A DNA stretch of 20,388 nucleotides. Origin: a virus. Below are positions 13,840 to 20,388 of this stretch, piece by piece. The notes beneath the pieces were generated by a model, which saw only the letters and a list, made by a program, of their open reading frames with translations, had not been told where the DNA came from and made no database searches. The first letter of the stretch is position 1. Every line of letters starts with the position of its first letter. A program made the position numbers and the translations under genes. The stretch spans positions 1 to 20,388 of the IMG/VR virus record IMGVR_UViG_3300049893_000343; one strand, given 5' to 3'.

Positions 13840-14415
13840 TCAACCGCTCACCTGTACGGTATCAATACCAGCGGAAACGACAACGCTACCGACGATGGTT
13901 TCACCGTAGGCGATCGGCACCGGCACACCCTGCCTTGATACCTGTTGGATGCCGGAGAAGCTGTATGACTTACGCGGGTCAGATTGCGTATCCTGCCCAG
14001 TTGGCAAGGTTGGTACGGGTGACAGGAGTTGTGCGACGCCACCTAGGGCGAGGCTTACGCCAACACCTGTAATCAAGGCGTATGCAGTCGGCCCTGCCCA
14101 AGCTGCGAATCCCGGAATGAAGCTAAGGGCGATTAAGCCTACTCCTGCAATTATGCGCCCTACCGTACCAGCTCCAACAATTACGGGCACAATACTGATC
14201 TGCTGCTGCCCGCTGGGGTGATGCAGCTCATCCTCGCTTAGGTCATAACTGCCAACACTTACGCGGTAGTGCTGCTCAGCCATGTGCTGCTCCAGCCCTG
14301 GGAAGTTCACCACCAGAAACCGCACAGCTTCAGCGGCAGATGCAATGTCCGCTTCGAGCACACGATGGCCAATGAACTTCGCCAGTTTGCCGTACAGCTT
14401 AATCTTGCTCAGCAT
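13840..14415 (-). CDS. I: Tail assembly protein, lambda gpI-like
   Basis: This 191-residue protein has an N-terminal ubiquitin-like part ([17 protein letters not shown] ... [15 protein letters not shown]), a middle with [17 protein letters not shown], and a Gly/Ala-rich hydrophobic region (about 95-145; [18 protein letters not shown]). It ends with [20 protein letters not shown]. This is the gpI family layout, involved in tail-tip assembly together with gpK. ATG 14415 overlaps the end of the K gene by seven bases and gives the normal family N-terminus. An in-frame upstream start at 14469 would add 18 basic residues inside K and is rejected. Confidence 0.85.
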   Translation of the reverse strand: MLSKIKLYGKLAKFIGHRVLEADIASAAEAVRFLVVNFPGLEQHMAEQHYRVSVGSYDLSEDELHHPSGQQQISIVPVIVGAGTVGRIIAGVGLIALSFIPGFAAWAGPTAYALITGVGVSLALGGVAQLLSPVPTLPTGQDTQSDPRKSYSFSGIQQVSRQGVPVPIAYGETIVGSVVVSAGIDTVQVSG

Positions 14416-15137
14416 CGCGTTAGCTGCAGCCTGTCTGCATCGTAGAGCCTGACGCGGCGGCCGGTGCATTTCTGCAGCCAGCCGCCGTACAAATCACGAC
14501 TGCTCAGCCGGCCGCGTAGGTGATGCAGTAGCAGCTGATCACCAACGTAAATACCAACATGGTTCAGCTTGCTATTGCTGATCGCCATCAGCAGCGCATC
14601 ACCCGGCTGCAGGTCTTCTTCTGGTTCCAGCTCACGAAACCCCGTATCACGCCAACAGCTGTCAAACATCGGTTCACGCTCGAAGTCATCCGCTGCGAGC
14701 GGTCGCTGCCAGTCGCGTACCGTGACGCCGTGCTCGGCGTACCAGTCCCGCACCAATGCCCAGCAGTCGGTAACGCCCCACACCCACTCACGACCGATCA
14801 GCGGCGCACGGTAGCCCGATGGCTTGGTAACAGGCCCCCACTGCCCGGTGCGTGGGTTGATGATCCACCACGGCAGGCCGGTGGCCTCAATGCCGATCAG
14901 ATCCGCCTGGCTTGGTGTTGGCGTGGTATGCGGATGGCTGTGAACGACTGCGATGATCTCGCCGGTATCCTCGGCGGCGGCGTAGTCATCTGGATCAAGG
15001 ATGAACTGATCGCGATCAGCGGCGAGGTTACGACACGGCCAATACCGTTGCCGGCCTTTGACCACAACAAGCAGCCCGCACGCCTCACGCGGATCTTCAG
15101 CTTGCGCGTGCGCTAATGCAGCGGCTTGCCACTTCAT
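14409..15137 (-). CDS. K: Tail-tip peptidase, lambda gpK-like (JAMM + NlpC/P60)
   Basis: This 242-residue protein has two domains in the usual gpK order. Residues 1-110 form a JAMM/Mov34 metalloprotease-like domain with a full motif: E18, HSHP at 66-69 (H66, H68), then S76 and D79. Residues 115-242 form an NlpC/P60 domain with the catalytic Cys at C125 ([10 protein letters not shown]) and His at H193 ([11 protein letters not shown]). It probably processes tail proteins or locally cuts peptidoglycan during DNA entry. The ATG overlaps the L stop (ATGA). Neither domain has lost visible key residues. The NlpC third residue is not assigned with confidence. Confidence 0.92.
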   Translation of the reverse strand: MKWQAAALAHAQAEDPREACGLLVVVKGRQRYWPCRNLAADRDQFILDPDDYAAAEDTGEIIAVVHSHPHTTPTPSQADLIGIEATGLPWWIINPRTGQWGPVTKPSGYRAPLIGREWVWGVTDCWALVRDWYAEHGVTVRDWQRPLAADDFEREPMFDSCWRDTGFRELEPEEDLQPGDALLMAISNSKLNHVGIYVGDQLLLHHLRGRLSSRDLYGGWLQKCTGRRVRLYDADRLQLTRC

Positions 15138-15814
15138 ATCAGGTACGTTCCGATGCCGGGGAATGAGCCATACGGCAGTTCTGCTGTAGCGCCGAAATGC
15201 ACCTTACAGTCATCTAGGGTTTTGCTGCATGTCGGCAGTGCGCCGGTATAACCACACTCTGTTGACTTATACACCCACTGGCAGATGTTACTAATGCACT
15301 GCCGTTTCGGTGCGCGTACATTAGACAAGTCAAATGCAGCGGCAAGCTCGAACTCGATAACATCACGATTCTCCGTTGCTTTGCGGTCGATGTAGTAAAT
15401 CTCACGCGGAAACTCAGCCGTTGGGTCCGGTGTACCCAGTGGGTTGACACCACCGGGGAAGTTCACGCCGTCGATGTAACGCGCTAACGTACGGATGCGC
15501 GTTACCTTAGCGCCCTCCAGTCCATTGGGCAGGCTTAACAGCAGCGCCGTGATGGTGCCGCTTAGGTTGGCGATGCGCAGCGTCGGCCGCGGCAGACTGC
15601 CTTTGCCGGAGTAACTGAAGCCATCAGCCTCGACGGGGAAGCGCAGGTAGTTGTTGCCGGCCCATACCAACTCACCGTTAGCGTTTAGGTTGCTGCCGGC
15701 ATGAAACCGATAGGTTTGCGTGATGCCATGCTGTAGGGTGTTTAGCTCCAGCGTGAACAGTTCAATGATCGCGCTAGGTGCTGCGGATTGTAGGTCTGAG
15801 ACTGGTACGGCCAT
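15134..15814 (-). CDS. L: Minor tail protein, lambda gpL-like
   Basis: This 226-residue protein of the phage minor tail protein L family forms part of the tail tip. It shows family blocks such as [13 protein letters not shown] (about 59-71), [11 protein letters not shown] (about 76-86) and a Cys-rich C-terminus. Cys occur at 173, 178, 187, 196 and 203. The spacings 178-187 (9) and 196-203 (7) match the iron-sulfur Cys of lambda gpL as I remember them (173/182 and 205/212). The ATG at 15814 has AGGTG about eight bases upstream, and the gene follows M by 15 bases. The Fe-S proposal follows from spacing and family knowledge. Confidence 0.92.
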   Translation of the reverse strand: MAVPVSDLQSAAPSAIIELFTLELNTLQHGITQTYRFHAGSNLNANGELVWAGNNYLRFPVEADGFSYSGKGSLPRPTLRIANLSGTITALLLSLPNGLEGAKVTRIRTLARYIDGVNFPGGVNPLGTPDPTAEFPREIYYIDRKATENRDVIEFELAAAFDLSNVRAPKRQCISNICQWVYKSTECGYTGALPTCSKTLDDCKVHFGATAELPYGSFPGIGTYLI

Positions 15815-15829
15815 ACATTCACCTACAGC

Positions 15830-16165
15830 TTAAGGTTCATAGACTTGTCTAAAGGTAGCACGAATCTGATTGTTATTGCAGTTACTTAGCGTCTCCTGCC
15901 ACTCCTCACACACATACTTACCGGCGGTGCCTCTGGGTGGTGTCCAGTCGAAGTTCTCGACGCCTCCGCGAGCCTCAAAGAAGGCGAGGATATTGTCGCG
16001 CTCGGTGTCGGTGCGATTGGCGAAGGTGAGCTGCCACTCCTTGGGATCGGTGCGTAGGCCGAAACGCAGACGTTGCTCGTACCCGTCACCCGCCCGAAAC
16101 TTACGCACACGAGGCTTACTTACCTCGGTGGCGTCGTATGAAGGTGTGTAGGTGAATACCGCCAT
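15830..16165 (-). CDS. M: Minor tail protein, lambda gpM-like
   Basis: This 111-residue protein is the usual length for the family (lambda gpM is about 109). The beta-rich N-terminus FTYTPSYDATEVSKPRVRKF, the GDGYEQRLRFGLR block, and FFEARGGVENFDWTPPRG followed by KYVCEEW are typical of phage minor tail protein M. gpM is a structural piece of the tail tip that joins before gpL. It starts nine bases after the tape-measure stop and is followed by L. There is no good ribosome binding site, so translational coupling to the upstream gene is likely. Confidence 0.92.
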   Translation of the reverse strand: MAVFTYTPSYDATEVSKPRVRKFRAGDGYEQRLRFGLRTDPKEWQLTFANRTDTERDNILAFFEARGGVENFDWTPPRGTAGKYVCEEWQETLSNCNNNQIRATFRQVYEP

Positions 16166-16174
16166 AATTTCAGC

Positions 16175-19100
16175 TTAGCTACTTAGGATGCCGCCGGGGC
16201 GTTTCTGCTTGATCAGTTCAGCCTGAACGGCGCCAGCGACAACGCGGGCGAGTTGGCTGGCTTGGCCGGCGTCGCCCTGGACTTGGCTGCCGGTGGCATC
16301 GACGCTGACGTTCACAGTGACGGGCGCTCCACCGCCAGCTGATTCGATGCCAAGTCGGCCGCTGGGGAGGCGGCGGAGCGGCATGATCGCTTCCGGGCCA
16401 GCCTCGCCCATAAGACCGAGGCGGCCGACCCCGCCGTTGGCGAAGGCGAACATCGTCGGCCGGTTGACCACACCCCCCATCGCAAACGGAACGATGCCGT
16501 TGGAGGCGAAGGCACCGCCGTTAGCAAACTTGAACCCACTCGTCGGGAATCCAGCGCCTGGCATCTCAAAGGTCTTGGCGAGTGCGCTTCCTCCACCGCC
16601 GCCGATAGCACCAATGGCCTGCATGACAGTACGCAGAATCAACTGCTGAATGATCATGCGAGCGGTATTTTCCAGGATCTGCTTAGCGAAGTCGCGGAAG
16701 TTGGCGGTGCCGGTGGTGACGAGGCTGAAGATGGCATCCTCGACGCCTTTGATGCCGGTCTGGGCGAGCTGGCTTGTGGCCTCGCGCATCGTGCCGATGG
16801 ATTCGACGTAAGACTTGGCGCCGTCGCGTAGGCCCTTACCGATGTCGGAGTCCTGGCGGAACTGCATCGCGTCGTCAAACTCACGCTTAGCTGCAGCAGC
16901 CTCACGCAGAAGGCGGACCTGCTCGGCAAAGCCAGCGTTCTGCTCGGCTAAGGCGGTGTTCAGTGTGGCCTGGACCTTCGGATTCCTAGTTGTAGCGGTT
17001 AGATCCTTGTAGGTCTGCTCCTGCTTGTTCTGGTCCTGCCGCACTTTAAGTAGCGCTTCCTCTAAGTCGATCTGCGAGGAGCTGACACCTTCTAGGGTCA
17101 GGCGGTTGCGGAGCTTTTGCAGCTCAGCGTTGTCGCGCAGGGCGGCGTTCTGGTCGCGCAGACTGGCGCTGGCCTTGAGAATGAACTGCTCAAACAGGGC
17201 GGCGCGTTCTTCGGCCACTTTGCTTTCCAGCAGCTGCTGCTGCCGTTCGGCTTGGGTGACGTCGAGGGCCTCAATGGCTGCGCCGCCGGCCGTTTTGATG
17301 GCCCGGCCTTGCTGGGCTAGGGCGCCGGTGGGCAGCTTTGTGGAACCACGCTGTAGGTGCAGCAGACGCATAGGCCCTTGCTTCGTATTGATTTCAACGG
17401 CGTACCCACCAGCCCCCGTAAAACCTAAGTCACGCAACAGAGTTGCACCGTCCTTTAATGTAATTCCGCTGCCTGATGGTGTGCCGAAATCTATACCTGC
17501 GTGGAACGAGCGTCCGAACATACTTCTCGGACCGTAAGGGCTTGTGATTCCGTAGCTGGAAGGAGTACGACCATTAACGCTGATGTAGCGGTCTACGTCT
17601 GCAACAGAGATGCGGCGCCCATCAGCCCACCGTGCGTCAAGATGGGGGCCCGTGCTTTGACCTGTGCTACCTGTTCTGGCTATGATTCCCGCCGTACCGC
17701 TAAGCGCGGCAGCACCGGCGGCGGCGAAGCTGGAGCGTGCTTCTGCTGACTGCTGCGCCTGCTTAGCGCGGACGATGGCGGCGGTGGTCTCCATGCGACG
17801 TTCTTCGATGTCGCGCAAGCCGCGTTGCAAGTCCTCGAAGTTGCTAACGATTTCGCGGGAGACCCCTGTTTCGCGCATAACGCGATTCTGGGACTGCAGA
17901 TCATCAAGGCGCTTCTGCATTTCGTAGCGCTGGCGATCCAGGGCGATGCCGTGCTCAAACAGGCGGTCCTGCGCCTTGATCTGCTGATCGAAGATTTCGT
18001 TATTAAGGCGCTGCTGTTCTGCCGCGGCCGTTTGAGCGTCCCGCGCCTGTTTTTCTTCGGCCAAGTTTTTCTTCTTTTCGTCCTCTACTGACAGACCTGG
18101 AAATCTAGGCAGACTTGGTTTAGCTGGGGTACGCTGCGCGAGGGCATCAATACCAGCTCTATAACGCGACTGTGCTATCGCTAAATCTGCCAGATCCGCG
18201 TTTATTTGCGTCTGCAGATACTCTTTCCTTGGCTTAAATGGCGTAGTAGCCTGCTCCTCTCTAGCCTGTTTAATCTTGTCTGCCAGGTATTGGTATGTGT
18301 CGCCGGCCGCTTGTACCTGCCTTCTCAATGCGGCTACGTCCAGCGCGCTTCCACCTATTTCCTGTAACCATGTATCGCCTCTGCTAGCTGTACCTGCACG
18401 TTTTAGTCTGTCTTTAGCTGCATTGATCTTATTCAGATAATCTATTACTACCGCTGCGCCTACAACAGCTACTGTAAGTATTAGAGGCTTAGCGAAGGAT
18501 AGAGCGAGGTTACCGATTAAGCCGCGTAAACCTACAAGCTTTGCACTGAGACTACCCGCGCTAGTTGCAGTCGAGGCGAGTACATCGCCTGTAATTTTAG
18601 CCGAGGCAGCCGCTGACGTAAACGTTGTAGCGATGTTTAGCGCTGAGATCGCAGTCATAGCACTACGCAGCGCGACTAAACCGGCTGTGACCGCACCCAA
18701 CTGCAGTGCAAAAGTCGCTAGACCCGAGGCAGTTTTATTTTCGATCAAAAATTCAAATGCAGCGGCTAGGCCCTGCGCAGCTGCAATAAAGGCTGGCGTA
18801 ATCTTTGTGATGAAATCAGCGAACGCGCTCTGTAGTGAAGCACCGATAGGCTGCAAAGCACGGCCCACGTCGAGCTGCATCTGCTTCATGGCAACGCTTA
18901 GGCGAGCGCCTGCGTCTTGGCTGGATGCTGCGATCTTCAGTGCTGTCTGACCGTACTGACTGCTGATGAGCTGCAGGAACTTCAGCAGGTCGTTGAGGCC
19001 TACCTGGCCCTCTTGGAGAGCCTTCTGCAGCTGAGGGCCGGTCATGCCGGCGGCCTTAGCGAAGAGGGTGAAGGTGCCGGGAAGGCGCTCAGCGATCTGG

Positions 19101-20388
19101 TTGAGTTCCTCGGCGCTGACCTTGCCCTTGGAGAAGACCTGCGTGAGGGCGAGGAGGGCGCCGTCTACCTGCTCCGCGTTGCCTCCGGTGGCTTTGACCG
19201 CTTCGTTGATGGCACGGAACGCAAAGGCCGAATCACTTACGTTTCCGCCGGCACCCTTGACTGCAGCGCTCAGGCGGGTCATGCCCTGGATCGCAACTTC
19301 CTGGGGGATGTTGAGGTCACGCGTCACAGAAGCGGCAGCGGCCAGCGCCTGCTTATAAGCGTCCTGCGAACCAACGATGCCGCGCAGGGCGATCTGCAGT
19401 TTGTCGATGCGGGCGGAGTATTCCGTCACAGCACCGAGCTGCTGGCGGAACATACCAACCTGCGCACCAAAGGCCGCACCAGCAAAGGAGCCGCCCACGC
19501 CGCCGATAGCCAAGCCGCCAAGACCACCAATCAGACCCTCGGGGCCGCCGAAGATGCCGCCACTGAGCGCCGCGCCGACGCCCTGGGCGAGCTGCATTCC
19601 TGTTAGCTTACGTCCGACATTAGTGGATAGTTTATTGGCGCGCTCATCTACTGCTTGAAGACGATTGGTTAATTGCTTAAATTCTTTGTCTGTTGATGGA
19701 AGCTCGTTACGGAGATTAGCTAGAGCTTCGCGTAGGTTAGTTAAGGAATTGATGCTGCCTGTGTTTGCCGTAGTGGCTTTATCTACGGCAGCTCGTAATG
19801 TCTCCATTCGCGCCCGCTGTTGCTCTACAGCTGCGGTATTTGCACGACGGGCATCTGTTTCAGCTATGTAACTACGCCGAGCACGATCAGCCTCTTCTGC
19901 TGTAGCCGTCGGTTGTAGACGTTCCCGCTCGCCGGGAAAACGCACACCCCCAACACCGCTGCCGGGGGCAAATATCTGTTGGACTGCTCCAGAAGCTCTG
20001 CCCTGTCGTACACGTACACCCTGGCCAGCGCTTATCTGTAGTCCTGTACCAGGGGCACTGGTTTGACCGGCAGCGGGGAGAAGCAACGGGGTTGTAGCTA
20101 CGCCTTGACGCACGCGCTGGCCAAGTTCGGCAAAAGCAGCCTCCTGCTGGCGTACCATCCCTCGGTTGAGGTAGTTGTCGCGGATGCGCTTATTAGCGGC
20201 GTTCTGCTCGGCTGTGGCAGCCTGCGTCGCCATAGTGCTTACATTACGATATGCACCAGCAAGATCGTTAAGCTGCTTTTCTAGGCGATTGGCGGCGTTT
20301 GCGTTTTCGGCGTAGTGCCTAGATCCTTCTGCAGTTGTTGTATCTAGTTGCTCCATTTCAGCCCGCAGGGCTGCAATAACTTCTTTAA
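16175..20388 (-). CDS. H: Tape measure protein, lambda gpH-like, start outside window
   Basis: This protein sets tail length and passes into the host envelope at infection. Residues are counted from ATG 20356, but the frame stays open to the window edge (KEVIAALRAE precedes that Met), so the true start lies beyond 20388. The N-terminus is coiled coil. A Gly-rich hydrophobic segment lies at about 255-300, the tape-measure domain at about 330-520 (VSAEELNQIAERLPGTFTL), and a membrane helix at about 622-638. A permuted M23-like segment runs 895-1010, then more coiled coil. A lambda-type C-terminus (FRDFAKQILENTARMIIQQL near 1219; LMGEAGPEAIMPL near 1313) ends the protein. Base composition is patchy along the gene. 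Confidence 0.92.
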   Translation of the reverse strand, partial: KEVIAALRAEMEQLDTTTAEGSRHYAENANAANRLEKQLNDLAGAYRNVSTMATQAATAEQNAANKRIRDNYLNRGMVRQQEAAFAELGQRVRQGVATTPLLLPAAGQTSAPGTGLQISAGQGVRVRQGRASGAVQQIFAPGSGVGGVRFPGERERLQPTATAEEADRARRSYIAETDARRANTAAVEQQRARMETLRAAVDKATTANTGSINSLTNLREALANLRNELPSTDKEFKQLTNRLQAVDERANKLSTNVGRKLTGMQLAQGVGAALSGGIFGGPEGLIGGLGGLAIGGVGGSFAGAAFGAQVGMFRQQLGAVTEYSARIDKLQIALRGIVGSQDAYKQALAAAASVTRDLNIPQEVAIQGMTRLSAAVKGAGGNVSDSAFAFRAINEAVKATGGNAEQVDGALLALTQVFSKGKVSAEELNQIAERLPGTFTLFAKAAGMTGPQLQKALQEGQVGLNDLLKFLQLISSQYGQTALKIAASSQDAGARLSVAMKQMQLDVGRALQPIGASLQSAFADFITKITPAFIAAAQGLAAAFEFLIENKTASGLATFALQLGAVTAGLVALRSAMTAISALNIATTFTSAAASAKITGDVLASTATSAGSLSAKLVGLRGLIGNLALSFAKPLILTVAVVGAAVVIDYLNKINAAKDRLKRAGTASRGDTWLQEIGGSALDVAALRRQVQAAGDTYQYLADKIKQAREEQATTPFKPRKEYLQTQINADLADLAIAQSRYRAGIDALAQRTPAKPSLPRFPGLSVEDEKKKNLAEEKQARDAQTAAAEQQRLNNEIFDQQIKAQDRLFEHGIALDRQRYEMQKRLDDLQSQNRVMRETGVSREIVSNFEDLQRGLRDIEERRMETTAAIVRAKQAQQSAEARSSFAAAGAAALSGTAGIIARTGSTGQSTGPHLDARWADGRRISVADVDRYISVNGRTPSSYGITSPYGPRSMFGRSFHAGIDFGTPSGSGITLKDGATLLRDLGFTGAGGYAVEINTKQGPMRLLHLQRGSTKLPTGALAQQGRAIKTAGGAAIEALDVTQAERQQQLLESKVAEERAALFEQFILKASASLRDQNAALRDNAELQKLRNRLTLEGVSSSQIDLEEALLKVRQDQNKQEQTYKDLTATTRNPKVQATLNTALAEQNAGFAEQVRLLREAAAAKREFDDAMQFRQDSDIGKGLRDGAKSYVESIGTMREATSQLAQTGIKGVEDAIFSLVTTGTANFRDFAKQILENTARMIIQQLILRTVMQAIGAIGGGGGSALAKTFEMPGAGFPTSGFKFANGGAFASNGIVPFAMGGVVNRPTMFAFANGGVGRLGLMGEAGPEAIMPLRRLPSGRLGIESAGGGAPVTVNVSVDATGSQVQGDAGQASQLARVVAGAVQAELIKQKRPGGILSS

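Noticed and set aside
14559-15116. 185-residue plus-strand ORF opposite the gpK-like gene
   Set aside because: The minus strand carries complete JAMM and NlpC motifs. The plus frame is a shadow.
18917-19606. 229-residue plus-strand ORF inside the tape measure
   Set aside because: It is antisense to conserved tape-measure coding sequence, has no ribosome binding site or operon context, and its open frame follows from the GC-rich codon pattern.
1-20388. tRNA genes, CRISPR arrays, insertion sequences, integrase and attachment sites
   Set aside because: None was seen by eye. No regularly spaced repeats, transposase motifs or tyrosine/serine recombinase motifs were found in the translations.

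Overview
The window looks like part of a tailed-phage genome of the siphovirus (lambda-like tail) type, or a prophage of that type. The minus strand from the right edge carries tail genes in lambda order: tape measure (H), M, L, K, I, J. These are followed by two fibre-type genes, small virion-associated ORFs, a lysis cassette and one unknown gene. The host is probably a unicellular cyanobacterium of the Synechococcus/Cyanobium type. That rests on my recollection of the styles of several small plus-strand proteins (a DUF551-like protein, short 'ELSP...QAVLA...AAADQ.VPE...LLAI..ELE' proteins, 'ELRARVEALE' proteins) and on the moderately high GC. No integrase, repressor, tRNA or attachment site was seen, so lytic phage and prophage cannot be told apart here.

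Layout. Positions 1-3834 (+) hold a compact run of mostly unknown small genes, chained by ATGA/TGATG stop-start overlaps. It starts with the 3' end of a gene cut by the window edge. The one confident enzyme is a dCTP deaminase/dUTPase-family protein at 2414-2935. The run also contains two adjacent paralogues (1415-1621 and 1621-1854) and an unlisted 54-residue gene (1040-1204). Positions 3835-3936 are the convergent junction with the minus-strand genes. It holds a short hairpin without a U-tract and a doubtful 56-residue ORF.

Positions 3936-5701 (-) carry a 69-residue unknown and a two-domain endolysin (GH24 lysozyme plus M15 peptidase). Upstream of these lie a 43-residue one-helix membrane peptide and a membrane/coiled-coil protein. 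The last three genes form a plausible lysis cassette. Positions 5733-10564 (-) carry a small protein placed like a tail-fibre chaperone, an 845-residue fibre with a glycine-rich tip, a 112-residue structural candidate, a strongly basic 44-residue protein, an acidic 65-residue protein and a 390-residue fibre. Positions 10568-20388 (-) are the lambda-like tail-tip and tape-measure genes. The tape measure frame is still open at the right edge, so its true start lies outside the window.

The minus-strand block works as a late transcription unit. The tape measure sets tail length; M, L, K and I build and process the tip around J; the fibres bind the host; and the downstream cassette lyses the cell. 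The most unusual features are a peptidase M23-like insert in the tape measure whose motifs appear in permuted order, patchy base composition along that gene, and several short genes revealed by stop-start overlaps.
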